Shown: positions 44,557 through 56,223 of the stretch, one piece after another
Layout of the letters: every line of letters begins with the position of its first letter
Position numbering within the stretch: position 1 is the first letter of the stretch
Source: Cyathus striatus
Lineage: Eukaryota; Basidiomycota; Agaricomycetes; Agaricales; Nidulariaceae
DNA length: 64,000 nucleotides
Assembly (NCBI GenBank): GCA_025738555.1
Contig: JAOVFP010000024.1
Span: 124,001 to 188,000, forward strand
Direction: 5' to 3'
Made by a program: the position numbers and the translations under genes
The notes under the pieces: generated by a model
What the model saw: the letters and a program-made list of their open reading frames with translations, nothing else
What the model was told of the DNA's origin: nothing
The model's database searches: none

Positions 44557-47500
44557 TCACCATGCAACTACTTCCACAAGGCGATTGGCAAACTGTTCCA
44601 TCCCAATAATTCGAAACATCCCATTGCGCCCCCACTCACTGTCTTCTCCAAATTCACGGCGCCAGGAACGACCTATTAATCGCTGTAAGAGTATATTTAG
44701 CGTATGACAGGACAGTTTAACTCACTTAGCCCATCTTCCCATGCGTATAATTCAACTTTCCAGCCCCTTCGTAAAGCAGTTCTTACGGGACCCAGGAAAC
44801 CATCCTCGTTAAATTGGCCAACGTTTCCATCTCCAGTCGCCAAAATAATGGTGGAACCATCTGGAACCTCATCTGTAGCAGCTAATGCCTGATGCAGTTT
44901 AAGCTGTAGCAATTCGTCTACGCCTTGTTCTCGATATTTAATGCGGGTCGTCCCTCTGGCACCAATGGTGCCGCGGCTGACCACAGCAGCGTTCGTATTG
45001 ATATTATTATTAAGATCTGTCGCTGTGTAGAACGGGTGGAGATCAGAGTTCGTGGCAAGACTGGCGGTTGCAGATATGTGATTCTCATTACTACTGTTTG
45101 AAAATTTCCGTTTATGGCCTAACTGGCCGCTATTGCCAGCCATGCTTACAGGAGTGGCATTAAAATTGTTCCCAGAGGCACTGTTACTTTTATTGTGCCT
45201 GGAACCTCCCCTTTCGCGATCCATGCCATCGCCTAAAATAAAATATAAATATATCATCCAGCGAAATGAAACGTACATAGATAACTGACCTAAATCAGGC
45301 ACTCTGAGATAAACCCTAACTTCGTAACCTAAACGTTCGATACCGTCCATAGGTTGATACAGCGGGCTTGAAGTGACAAGAACCCTCCGATTGATGGGAC
45401 GACCGCGTTCAAGGATGAGTGTTAATGCCGCATGCCATAAGTGTCTTACAGGCTTCTTGGACTTGCGATGCAAAGTAGTGTTTATCCCTCTTTCTATTTT
45501 TTCATCTCCATCTGAATTTGATTTTTTGATTTTCATATTTTCTCTCTGTGCCCTTTCGCGATTATTCGCAACTACGTTAGTGGTTAGAATGGAGTTGAAC
45601 GGTAAAGAAGGTGGAAGTGTGCCTTTCGCGCTAGCTGTAGCAAAAGAAGGTAGCGGGATGAGTGGAAAATGTGCATCGGTGGTTTCCTCGACACATAGCA
45701 AAGGACTCGAATGATTATGGCTTGCTAAATTGCGCACTGGGACATCATCCCCTGATGCAGATGTTAGGGAACATGCATTTGATTTGGCCTCTTTCACTCT
45801 TGATGGGGGATACCGTTTAAGATGTGATAATAACCCAATAAGAATATTCGAACTGTAAAATGTATCAGCGATGGAAGTGAGAAAATATTTTTACATACTG
45901 ATCAATAAAGACGTGAATGAGTGTGTCATCTTTCGTTGGAGGTGGCCCACGGGGATCTAAATCGTTTTCATCTGTCTCAAATGAGTCCTTGCAGTTGTTG
46001 GCATTGGTGTGCCTTCTTTTGGAATCTGACCTCTCAGTAACATTTCCAAGTTGTTTAATAATAATTTCAAGTTTAGATCTGTCCTCAGGGAAAACGTCTT
46101 GCAATTTTCGCGCCAACTCCTGTAGACGCTCTCTTTTCGGCCTTGGGGTATCTTCATCCAAACCTTCTTGCGGAAGTTCAGCATTTTTACCCCTTGCTTT
46201 CCCTTTCTCTCTTCGTAATCTACCCATCTTCGACTGTCCTTGATATGGAGAGTTAAATGATGGCATTGAAGAAGATTTTAGATTCATCTGAGGATTGGAA
46301 TTACCTAAATGACCTGACAGACTTAAATATCCTTCTTCCAGTTGCTTCCTAGGAGTGTCGTCTTTAGATGGGTCATCATCGTCGTCGTCATCGTTGTCAT
46401 TGTCGCCATCTGTCGTTGTGGTTTGAAGCCCAGAATTGGCTACAGGAGTCGCACTTCCAAGTGGAGTGGTGCTAGCCAACGTTGACGGGGCTGACTTCGG
46501 AAGTCGCTTTCTCCGTCGCTTGCGTCTGGGTTCTACAACAATGAAATGTTATTCAACTGAAATCAGTTGGCAATGGTTTAATAACCAACAAAAAAAAGAT
46601 AGGGAATGGCAACAGTAGTAATAGAAAATGTGGACAGGTACCGAAAGTAAAGATGAACCTACTTACCAATTACATGTTTCCATTTACTATCTCCAATGCC
46701 ACTTCCCGACTCACGCTGTACCATCCACTTAGCTCGTTCTGCAGCTATAAAGCTTAGAGCCTCGTCCAGGTACCCAAGGGAAGGTTGTGATTCGTTCGTT
46801 GGTGCAGTTCCAGATAATTCGTGTAGATACACGGGTGTCTCATACTGAGATAGTTGATGTTCATGGAAATGGCCCCCATGATGAATGGGTCGAAATGTTG
46901 TTGGATCAATGAAAAATGGCTCCTCGTTTAACAAATCAGATAATTGGCTGGATATCTGATTTTCGACCTGGTCGAACAAAGCGAGGCTCGAGGAAAGTAG
47001 GGGATCCGTACAATCTTGTGGAATTCCTATTAATCTGGAAACGGGGGCGATAGGGGATTTATTAGGCTCCTCCTGGAAGGAATGTGAGACAAGTGCGTGA
47101 CGAGGCGAATTTGATGGTACAGGAGAAGGGTCGATATCTACTACTGGATCAGGAGAGATATCAAATGATGATATTGGCGAGGACACATTCAAATTTTCGA
47201 TATATGCATCCCTCTCAGGTTCAGACAGGACTTCCAGCGAGGGAGATATTCCAGAACCAGGACTAAGAGTACCATGTTCAATGTGCAATCGGGGCATGTC
47301 TGATGGTGACATTTCGGATTCATTTGGAAGTTGATACGATATGAGAGAAAGAGAAGATGCAGTATTCGGATAGGGAAAACCCGAAGAACCCCAACAGAAT
47401 TTGATAACCTTGAGTCGGCATGAGAATACGATGACGACTGCGAACATGACAATGAAATGGGCTGCACGATTCGTGCTCGAGTAGAGAATGAAGAAGGGGT

Positions 47501-48559
47501 AGTAAGTTCATTAGCGTAAGAAATAAAATCCCTTTCTGAACTTGGAGGGTCAATATCTTCATTATATGACCTTGTAGATTCCATTTGAGAGCCTTTCGAT
47601 ATAACAGAGACTTCGCGAGGCGTTACCGCCTGGTCATCGTCTTGGATATCGAGGTTGATATCAATATCATCTCGCGAGATCGATGAAGACTCCGCAGAAT
47701 TCATATCACGATTAAAAGAGGCAGAAACGAAGGGCACCTCTTGAACCTGCTCTGCCGAATCGTCAGCCTCGAGGGTTACTGAGTCAACCCTTGTTTCACC
47801 ACCATCTAATTCCGAAGCAATCTCAATTGTACGACTACCCTCGGAATCCGAAGAAGGAACGGAAGGACATGATTCTTCTTCCTCTCGCTCGTCTTCCACA
47901 AAAGGGCCAGCTGACTCTGCGCTTAAACCTCTACTGCCAACACCGAGCTCAGATTCCAAGTAACTAGCGATACGAGGCTGGTTCCACACAGTCGATTCAA
48001 GTTCTTCAATATCTGGTTCTCTTGCAGAGCTACGAGTAGGAGCAAGTGTTGAGCGGTCGAAGTTGAAGGAGGTAGAAGTGGAGACGTGGTCAGGAGATGG
48101 AGGAGAAGATGGAAGCAGATAAACAGGGTTCGAGTAATCGCCTTCTATATGTGAAGAGGATTGCACTGAGACTGATGTATCGCGAGCAATAAGTTTGGGA
48201 TGTAAGTTATTAGAGTCGTCGGGCAGTTGCCTGGTATAAATACTTCCGGAACTAGCTGTTTGAAAATGAGGGCCATAGATACGTGCATCGGTAAATTCAG
48301 ACAATCCATAGGTATGATCTGTTCCTGTATCGCTACGCCGGCCGTAAGTTATAGATGAAGAAGAAGACGAGTGATGATACGCGGGAATCCTGAGTTGAGG
48401 TTGAAAATGATTCCAAGCACGGAGAACAGTGGTGAAGGCTCCCAAGTCAGGCTGCTCGTCAGATGTTGGCTCTGACAATGCGGTGGAGTTTGAGAATGGA
48501 CTAAACTCGGGGGGAGTGCGGGGAGTAGAAGCATTAGTGGGCGGTGTTTGGTTGTTCAT
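44557..48559 (-). CDS. Large NYN-domain protein (putative ribonuclease)
   Basis: The NYN fold (PIN-like RNase superfamily) is split by disordered insertions. Its first strand LIHVFIDHSNILIGLL joins across an intron at 45900-45850 and gives the catalytic Asp. The last part reads GSTIILATGDGNVGQFNEDG, then FLGPVRTALRRGWKVELYAW with EDGLS, and a final exon WRREFGEDSEWGRNGMFRII with the stop at 44559-44557. Between them lies a Ser/Asn/Lys-rich spacer. The N-terminal 700 or so residues (48559-45900) are Ser/Glu/Asp-rich with two basic stretches (KPRRKRRRKRLPKS). Relatives of this fold include MARF1-type endonucleases. The intron near 47400 could not be placed exactly. Substrate unknown; RNA is likely. 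Confidence 0.75.
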
Positions 48560-49047
48560 GTCCGGTGTTTAGATAGATATGCAAGGTGAATTGTGAACTA
48601 AAGGTGGGGATTGAAAAACAAGATATGACGTAAAATATAACTTTGTCATACGTACGCTGAGCGGTTAGTAAAATGCAGAATGGAAAGAGAGAATACGATA
48701 AAATGATAGGAGTGAGAGAGAAAGTCAGGCAAAGGAGAGAAGGGAGTTGAAACGAGAGAAGTTAGCAGGAATGAAGCAGATATTAAGTACAAGCGCTCTG
48801 TAAAAGCGTGGATTTCGTTTGGCATTTATGTAGTATCATTTAGTCTGAGCCCTTTATGCTATCACGTGTTTTGAAACCAATTTATGAATAACATGAACTA
48901 AATGTGTAGGACAGTGCGAGTACTAAATTATGTACGCGAAGCAAAGTACAGAAATCGTGGGTCGTATCGTAAGCGGCCATATGAAGAGAAATAGTCAAGG
49001 TATGTGTACGCGTTCATCGTGAACCGGTATCCCAACTACTGTCCAGA
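48560..49047. other. Intergenic region between the NYN gene and YPT7
   Basis: About 490 bases with purine-rich tracts (48700-48780) that read as CT-rich promoter sequence for the minus-strand NYN gene. Nothing coding seen. Confidence 0.55.
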
Positions 49048-49991
49048 TTAGCAGTTGCAGCCATAGTTCTGTGAGCTTTCAGAGTCCAACTGAATGGGAT
49101 CGGGATAGTCGACATATCTGTCGCCAGTCGTAGTTAGCTTTATTCTACTTCAGTAAAGTCAAATGACTAACAATTGTTCCTCAGCTTCTTGTTGGAGTGC
49201 ATTCTTGGCCACTGTCTGGAACGCCTGCTCAACATTGATAGCCTCCTTCGCAGAGGTCTCAAAATAGGGAATATTGCCTTTGGATTGGCACCAGGTCATC
49301 GCACGTTTCTGAGTAACCTGCTACAGCATCAGAAATATGCCGGAATAACAAAAATAAAACAAAGGAAGCATACCTGTCTCTTTCCCTCCTCTACATCAAT
49401 CTTGTTTCCAAGCACAACAAATGGGAAGTTCTCCGGGTCGTGAGGACTCGCTTGAATCAAGAATTCATCTCTCCAGCTATCGAGAGTCTCAAAAGACTTT
49501 GCGCTGTTAACGTCGTACACGAGCACGCAACAATCTGCACCACGGTAAAACGCGACTCCCAGAGACTGGAAACGCTCTTGACCGGCAGTGTCCCAAAGCT
49601 ATACATATGGTATGAGGTTGGATGAGGACGCGAACGAAGCCACAGCGGGACACAGACCTGCATTGTGACGAGACGGTCATCGACCATGACCTCTTTGGTG
49701 AGACTGTAGGTAAGCGAGGTGTCAGTAGGAAGGATACTCGATGCTTGCTGAAGAAAACGCATACAAGTCTGCGCCGATTGTGGCTTTATACTGATTGCTG
49801 AACCGCTTGTTGACATATTGATTCATAAGAGAGGTCTTGCCAACACTGAAGAGGCGAGAAGTGAGAAAGAAGGATGAGGGACGGAAGAAGGAAGCAAACC
49901 CGCTATCGCCAAGAATGATGACCTAGGAGAGGAATGAGAAAGAGAAGAGATGTGGAAGAGAAGGATGTACCTTGAGAAGAACGCGACCCAT
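49048..49991 (-). CDS. YPT7: Rab GTPase Ypt7 / Rab7
   Basis: Late endosome and vacuole Rab that directs HOPS-dependent fusion, including autophagosome-vacuole fusion. Start [20 protein letters not shown] carries the P-loop. Switch and G motifs follow: [42 protein letters not shown]. The C-terminus ends YGCNC, a CxC double geranylgeranylation signal, with TAA at 49050-49048. The Rab7-type sequences [14 protein letters not shown] and [13 protein letters not shown](H)DP identify the subfamily. About six short introns. It shares its upstream region with the autophagy gene ATG16 on the other strand. Confidence 0.96.
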
Positions 49992-50239
49992 GGTAGACAG
50001 CGAGGATATAAGGGAGGGGGTCGAGGAATGGAATGGGGAGAGTGGTGAGGATGTCGAAGGAGTGAGTAAGATAGGTTTATGTAGAAGCAAGCTAGGATTG
50101 TAATAGTAATTGCAGAATCCAATAACCCATGCCTCCTGACCAGTTTAAACTCCGATCACTCACACTACTTACTCTGAGTCTGTATTCTTTCGTCCTCGCC
50201 GCATCGACCGCATCTCTCTTCTCTGTCATTGTCAATACC
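49992..50239. promoter_or_regulatory. Shared upstream region of YPT7 and ATG16
   Basis: A 248-base gap separates the divergent start codons. CT/GA-rich tracts lie on the YPT7 side. No defined motif is claimed. Shared regulation is inferred from arrangement and from related function. Confidence 0.4.
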
Positions 50240-51240
50240 ATGGCTGCCCCTCCCTGGCAGGAGCTTCTACGCATTCGTCTCGTCGAGCGCAATGCGAAGG
50301 AATCTGCATTCGCGCCCGTCATTGAGCAATGTGTGTTTCTATTCCAATTTATATCACCTTTCCTCTCATCCCCTACTTTCTTTTTTCGAAGATCGCAGGT
50401 TGGCACAGCAAACAAAACTCCTCAAGGAAAGGAATGCCTCGCTCCTCCGCGCTGTTGGATCTGTAAAGTCGAATCCAAACAGCTCCACCGTTCTGGTTCC
50501 CACTTCTGGCGAAGAGTGCGTCCCTAGATTCGTCTCCTTCACAATTCGAATCGAACCTCCTTCCTACCGCCCAGCAATCCCGTTAGAGCTGCGTATCTCG
50601 TCTCATTAGAATCTCAAATATCATCTCTGCGCGACGAGCTAGCAACCGTCTACAAAACCCAAGGACAGAATGCACAGCGCCTCTTGTCTATGAATGAGAC
50701 TCTGCGCGAAAAGGAGGAGCTTTCGCGTATTGATGCAGAAAATCTAAGAAATGCAAGAGAGGAACTCGCTACTCTAAAGCGAAAGGTTACCCAGCATGCC
50801 GAATTAATGGCAGAGAAAGATCACGCGCTCGAGGTTCGTCATTCTCAAGTACGGAACTTTGCTCGATATTCATATAACGTTACTTTCAGGTACTTCACGA
50901 CGAAATCAGTACTTTGCAATTAGAGCTAGGTCAGATTGAAGAGCGCAATCAAACATTATCTAAGGATAATGCCAAACTTCTACAGCGTTGGCTTGATGCA
51001 AAGCAGACCGAAGCTAACAAGATGAATGAAGCCAATGAGTTTTATGAGAATATGCGTTCTAGACATCAAGCTGTTCTCAGCTGGCGCGATGATTCCAAGG
51101 ATTTAAGATTGCAATCGAACGGAGATAATGCATCTATGTCGGGAAACGGGGAGAGGATTCCCGACAGTCGTCAGATGATGACGACGAATGGGACGCCATC
51201 TCCTCCACCCAAGAACATGGATCTGACACCGAATGGTTGA
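50240..51240 (+). CDS. ATG16: Autophagy protein Atg16
   Basis: Part of the Atg12-Atg5-Atg16 complex that directs Atg8 lipidation on the phagophore. The N-terminus MAAPPWQELLRIRLVERNAK matches the Atg5-binding motif of fungal Atg16 (W..L...RL..R). A long coiled coil follows (SLESQISSLRDELATVYKTQ, then ELATLKRKVTQHAELMAEKD, TLQLELGQIEERNQTLSKDN, LLQRWLDAKQTEANKMNEAN), including the family NAKLLQRWLD segment. There is no WD40 domain, as is normal for fungi. The Ser/Pro tail is short. Introns near 50330-50395, 50520-50580 and 50835-50890. The start at 50240 sits at the W motif; no earlier ATG in frame. Stop 51238-51240. Confidence 0.88.
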
Positions 51241-51707
51241 TCATTGACGATTAAAAGAATTGCACTAAGTTAATTCATTTGCTACATTCATATACCCACC
51301 TATTTTCTGATATCCTTGTTTGCTACTTTCACATACTGTTATATTTCCTCGCTAATTTGCAATGCTATCATACACTCCTTTCCTTTCCGAACGTTTTGCT
51401 GCTCGTTCAATGATAACATTGAGTAAGGAATAAATGAAAAAATTGATGATAGTTGAATACTGAATCACAGGAAGTAACTTCAGATACATATGTGTAAAAG
51501 GAATAAGTGATGAAAGGATGAACAAAAGGAACTGAAAAGTTATAGAAACCAGATCGACGTTGCAAAAAAAAAAGGTTACTAAGGCATCGTGAAGTCAGTA
51601 CGCTATGCGCGATAAACAAGATGCGTTACGATTATTTGCAAATGAATGACGGGTGGCTTCAAGCAGCCCTTGAAGACGAGGTCAAGAAAACGGAATTGTG
51701 TGAGTAA
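51241..51707. other. Intergenic region between convergent ATG16 and the RRM gene
   Basis: AT-rich 3' sequence of about 470 bases; no gene seen. Confidence 0.6.
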
Positions 51708-53218
51708 TTACTGAGGGCCTTGCATCTGAGCATCAGGGGCACTTTGCTGGCCGGTAGCTTGTTGGCCATAGTAACCTAGCAATAAAGTAAGAAATACAAT
51801 TTGGAAACAGTTATTCAACACGCACCACCCCAATAATTAGAGTAGTATGAGCTGGGATCAGCGCTCCCCCACTGAGCTTGACCTGCTTGACCAGCCGAAG
51901 CTGCTGGGTCTGCACCGGGCTGTTGACTTCCAGCAGCAAGAGGCATTCCGGCAGCGCTCGCATTAGCGGGTTGCGGCATACCGGGAGACCCAGGTCCAGG
52001 AGCACCAGGCGTCGCACCAGCTTGAGCGGGAAATCCGGCATAGCCCCCGAATGCGTACTGGCCGTATGTATTCGGTTGAGGCATTCCGTACATTGGCTTC
52101 ACGGATTATCAGTATCTGACAGAAAGTTGAGGAAAAAATGATTTGCAACATACCACGTTTCCATATGGTGCAGTAGCGGTGGTGGGACTAATAGGTCCAG
52201 GCTGAGCAGTAGTGCCGTCTGCTCTATCCTTTCCCCAGCTGCATTTAATGGGACGTCCATGCACCATTTGACCTTGAAGTTGAACGATGGCCATGGCAGC
52301 GTGCTCGTGGGTATCTAGCTTCACAAATGCGAATCCACGGTCAGCTTGCATACGAATCTCGGAAAGATAGCCAATGGACTGAAACAGGGGAATAAGGTCG
52401 GCTTGAGTACAATAGGGTACCAAATTGCCGACATAAACAGTTGTGTTATACGCGGGGGTTTGTTGTACAACGGATTCATAGGAAAGAGGTCCACCTTGGA
52501 AGTTGATGGGTGCTGGAGCTCCGCCAGCGCCCACAGGACGAGGGGAAGCGGCAGCGGGGGCAGGAGCACCCTGCGTTTTCTGATTAGCCCAATTGACACG
52601 AATCGCTCGGGAGCCCAGCCATTCGCCATTCATGGTGGCGATTGCCTGTTCAGCATCTGTTTTGTCGCGGAAAGCAAGGAAGCCATAGCCACGGGACTTT
52701 CCAGAGTTCATATCCCACATAACACGAGCATCTGACATAGTACCGAATGCACTAAATGCCTTGGCAAGTACTTCATCGTTGACTTCGGGACTAAGATCGC
52801 CAACGAAGACATGATAGTGACCAGTCGTGTCCTCTTTATTCTGTTGACCTTGATAGGCCCAATTAACACGAATCTCGGTATCAAAAATCTTGCGGCCATT
52901 AAGAGTCTGGAGAGCGGTCTCTGCGGCGCGCATGTCGATATACTCTACGAAACCATAATTTAGCCCCCCGTGCTGATAATTACGGTCGGGAATGATTTTG
53001 ACGTGCTGTACAGGACCAGCGACAGCAAATATCTCAGTAAGCATGTATTCTGTGACACGAGGGCTCAAGTTTCCGACGTAAAGATGAGCGCGCCTCTAAT
53101 ATTTGAAATGGATGGATGAGAGTGTTAAGATTAGGGAGATCAATGAAAGAAAGGAAAGATATAACATGTAGAGACGAACCGGAGCCTCAGCCGGACCACC
53201 CATACCCATTGGATTCAT
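51708..53218 (-). CDS. PUB1: Three-RRM RNA-binding protein (Pub1/TIA-1 type)
   Basis: Poly(U)/AU-rich RNA binding protein linked to mRNA stability and stress granules. Start MNPMGMGGPAEAP (53218), then RRM1 (HLYVGNLSPRVTEYMLTEIF, LNYGFVEYIDMRAAETAL), RRM2 (HVFVGDLSPEVNDEVLAKAF, RGYGFLAFRDKTDAEQAI) and RRM3 (TVYVGNLVPYCTQADLIPLF, RGFAFVKLDTHEHAAMAIVQ, KCSWGK). The RNP1/RNP2 aromatics are present in all three. The C-tail is Gly/Gln/Pro/Ala-rich and prion-like, with YYSNYWGGYYGQQ. Spacing (two close RRMs, a linker, a third RRM, a Gln-rich tail) fits Pub1 and TIA-1. Short introns after the first exon, after RRM3 and near the end; stop 51710-51708. Confidence 0.93.
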
Positions 53219-53802
53219 GATTGAGAAAGATGAAGAAAAGGATAGCTGAGAGGAAATGAGAAATGAAGTGCGTTGGGCAATGTGACTGCTTACGAAAGAC
53301 AGGAAACAGCAGACAGTATATATATGATATACAAGTCCGTCAGAGAGAGAAATAGATGAGAGAGAGAGGAGAGAGAGGAAAGAAGAAAAGAGAAGAGCCG
53401 GGAGACTGAGACAGAGAGACTAGATGGCAGTCAAGAGCAAAGGAATCAACCTTGCTGCTCGTGGGACTTTTCTCCATCAAATCCAGATTGCAAATTATCC
53501 AAATTCAATTACTTATGCTAAACGACAAAAATATTTCATTTTAGATGTCTTCTAAGCCTAAGTGAGGGTAACAATAATTCTATTTTCATGGCTCTCTGAA
53601 TACTGATAGATCATACTTATTCCTGAACTCGTTGGACCCACTTGCCTATTATTAAATGACACTCTTGCCACCTCGGAAATCGCACATTGTACGCACATAA
53701 TTGGTCGAGCCGACTGGTCACTGGTGCCAGCACGCTCGATGTTAGTCTCGTACCAAGAACGTCCACGGCTACGCGAGTGGACGGTGGGTTTTGGCAGGGC
53801 AG

Positions 53803-54363
53803 TAGTCGCGGTCAAAGTTGAGCTGCAACTTTTGCAGCTGCAGCTGCAGGTGGCTGTGTGTTGCCATAAACGGTCGACGCGCGTGAATTTGAAACTCAGA
53901 CAGTGACAGCTTGTGACCGGTCGCAGAAGTGATGCCACCTCACGCTCCATTTTGGCATCGTTTACGGTCTTTCCACCAATTATAGCCTGTTTCCCCTTTC
54001 GTTATACCCACGTGATCTCTTCCATTGAGGTAGCGTGTTTCACTTGCAGCAACTACTATAGAAGCATCAATATTAAACTGAATACATGCCTCTTCAAGAG
54101 TTTGTGGTGGGAACAAAGCATCTCTGGCCATCATATTAACTAGATAAGCTTCAATAGCTTCTTCTTGAGTAGGTAAACCAGACATATGAAGAGAGAGATG
54201 TGTAAAAGTAGTTAAATCAGATAAAACACGATTGAGTTGTGGCTGCAGTGTGACATCGGAATGTGGCTGAGTTTTAAATTCACGCGCGTCGACCGTTTAT
54301 GGCAACACACAGCCACCTGCAGCTGCAGCTGCAAAAGTTGCAGCTCAACTTTGACCGCGACTA
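53803..54363. repeat. 97-base inverted repeat flanking a 367-base segment
   Basis: Bases 53803-53899 and 54267-54363 are reverse complements with a single mismatch. Both arms contain the palindrome-like block of GCAGCT repeats (TTTGCAGCTGCAGCTGCAGG). No clear target-site duplication flanks the outer ends. The loop holds a short open frame on the minus strand. Such near-identical arms point to a recent duplication or a terminal-inverted-repeat element. Confidence 0.85.
53940..54185 (-). CDS. Short open frame in the loop of the inverted repeat
   Basis: 81 codons starting MSGLPTQEEAIEAYLVNMMA, then RDALFPPQTLEEACIQFNID and ending WKDRKRCQNGA. It reads like a real protein in composition, with an amphipathic helical start, but I recognise no family. 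It lies between the two 97-base repeats and could be a mobile-element gene or a gene fragment caught by one. Confidence 0.35.
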   Translation of the reverse strand: MSGLPTQEEAIEAYLVNMMARDALFPPQTLEEACIQFNIDASIVVAASETRYLNGRDHVGITKGETGYNWWKDRKRCQNGA

Positions 54364-54419
54364 GTGTGAAACGAACAAATGCCATTTGATTTCCGTTATA
54401 AGCCTTCATTACATAAGTA

Positions 54420-54595
54420 AAAAATTTAGTTGCCGGGTCTATCACACCCAAGGGGCTGTCTTCCGAGCAATTCGCGAAAGTGGCCTTTCCTGGGTTGCCG
54501 TGGGAAGTGGCTGTGGCGCCACTCGGGAACGTACTGTAACCGGTAGCCGTTATGTCACATGACGTCTTGAGGCTCTGCGCGCGCGCGTTTCGCAT
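54420..54595 (-). repeat. Dispersed repeat R1, intact copy
   Basis: Read on the minus strand this segment (TCATGTGACATAACGGCTAC .. CACGGCAACCCAGGAAAGGC .. GACAGCCCCTTGG) is repeated on the plus strand at 57200-57272 and continues at 60164-60235. The second copy is interrupted by the hAT-like element. The copies differ by scattered transitions. Confidence 0.8.
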
Positions 54596-54654
54596 TCTGT
54601 GTGTATTCCGTTACTGCTGCTCGCAGTACTGTCCAGTTATTATTTATGCGCTTA

Positions 54655-55214
54655 CTGTATCATTTCGACCGAATGTTCAAGATTTTTTGGCGTGACAATA
54701 AACTTTGGTTCATTGTTCAGTTCAGACTGATGTTTTGTGCATGACATCAATGAAATTTGTTCAAAGTGTGTATGACTGAAAATTTGAAATGTGAAAGCAA
54801 TAGACCGTAATCTACAAGTTTCTCAAATAAGATAACAATGATAATAAATTATAATGATACCTTCCGCTTAAGAATGCTGTAGCTAACTGTAGCATCAATT
54901 ATTGCCCCATATTTCACATTATCAAATTTTAGGTGAGCAAGAGCACTACTATTGAGGTAGGAGATGCTCTAACAGAAAAATATAGAAATACAATGTATTC
55001 TTCGAATGCTTAGGAGCACTAGAATACTTATTCAACCTATCTAATTTACATGTACACTAGCTCAAAATGCACAAGAAATTTTTGAAATTTAGACCTATTT
55101 TTGTTTCGCTGAACCTTTGTTCAAACCCATCTGTGACGCGTGACAAATACGAAATTTGTTCAGTTCAGAAAGGTTCCGTGACGTGTGACTGAACATTCGG
55201 TCGAAATGATACAG
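54655..55214. mobile_element. MITE-like element with TA target duplication
   Basis: 560 bases with 25-base perfect terminal inverted repeats beginning CTGTATCATTTCGACCGAAT and flanked by TA on both sides (54653-54654, 55215-55216). No coding frame. Subterminal copies of GAAATTTGTTCA occur near both ends. The structure fits a non-autonomous Tc1/mariner-type element, unrelated in sequence to the one at 14980. Confidence 0.72.
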
Positions 55215-55387
55215 TATTCTAGCTGTACAAATATCATATATAATGCAGTCATCTATAATATACCTATTTACTTCTTTTGCTTCTTTCCTTTAGGAAGACT
55301 TTTTAACATGCTTTCAGATCTTTCCCTTTTCCTATCCTTCAGATTTGTTCTATGAAAGACCATATCATCACTGTTTGGTATCTCATT

Positions 55388-56223
55388 TTATTCTCTGAAT
55401 AAAAGAGTTGCCTCATAAGAAATACACATTGAACTTTCTTCTTCCTTTGAAATGAGCATATCTACCATTAGTTGCCCAGGGATTTCTGCATTTGAATATT
55501 TTCCAGGTTGTATGGGATCTTCTTTTGAATGGAATAGAAGAAGATTAACTGTATTATATTCCCAAATAGCTTTTGGGACACCAGAATGGGATGGTAAACA
55601 CAATGGACAATGAGTTGGAACATTGAAGCATATATTTGGATGTTTGAAGGTAGATGTAGTCTTGTATTTCATTTCTGTATGATGATATACACAGTTGGAT
55701 ATTATAGATGTAGTTCCATTAGATCTCTTGATAAGGGTTGTCAAGCAAGTATTATCCCTTCCACAAAATCCACATGGCTCCACTTCAATCTGATACATAC
55801 TAAAGTGTTAGATTTAAATTGTGACATTAGTAAAAGAAAGTGTACATCTGAAGAGCTGTATTCTCCTTCCCCTTGACCTCTAATATTGGCAAGAATATGA
55901 AGGCCTACTTTCAGACAAATTCTGAAGCTTTGGAAGCAAATTCAAATCATCATATGTCCATAGTAACCCATTCTTTAATGCTTTTTCTTGCATATTTTCC
56001 TTGCACAGTGTTTATCAATATGAAAAGGACTGGCTGTCATACTGAGAGTAACAATTTCATGACATCTGTTACATACAACAGAGTGCTCTCCACTGACAGG
56101 ATTAATTGTTGTTGTGATTTCTGATTGATCTACTTTGAATGTAACTGGGGTTAGAACTGGGTCAATAGTGGGAGTCATGGAGTAAGGATGATAAGCAATG
56201 TGGAAATAATTCTGCAAAGTCAC
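55388..56223 (-). CDS. Cys-rich protein of the type found beside basidiomycete transposons
   Basis: Two open stretches. The upstream one (56223-55975) contains VVCNRCHEIVTLSMTASPFH followed by IDKHCARK, a C-x2-C..H..C zinc-binding pattern. The downstream one (55798-55388) contains EPCGFCGRDNTCLTTL, SNCVYHHTEMKYK, NVPTHCPLCLPSHSG and IWEYNTVNLLL, then a final stop. I recall this combination from large repeated gene families in agaricomycetes whose function is unknown. The middle joins could not be settled, so introns or decay are both possible. Surrounded by mobile elements. Confidence 0.5.
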
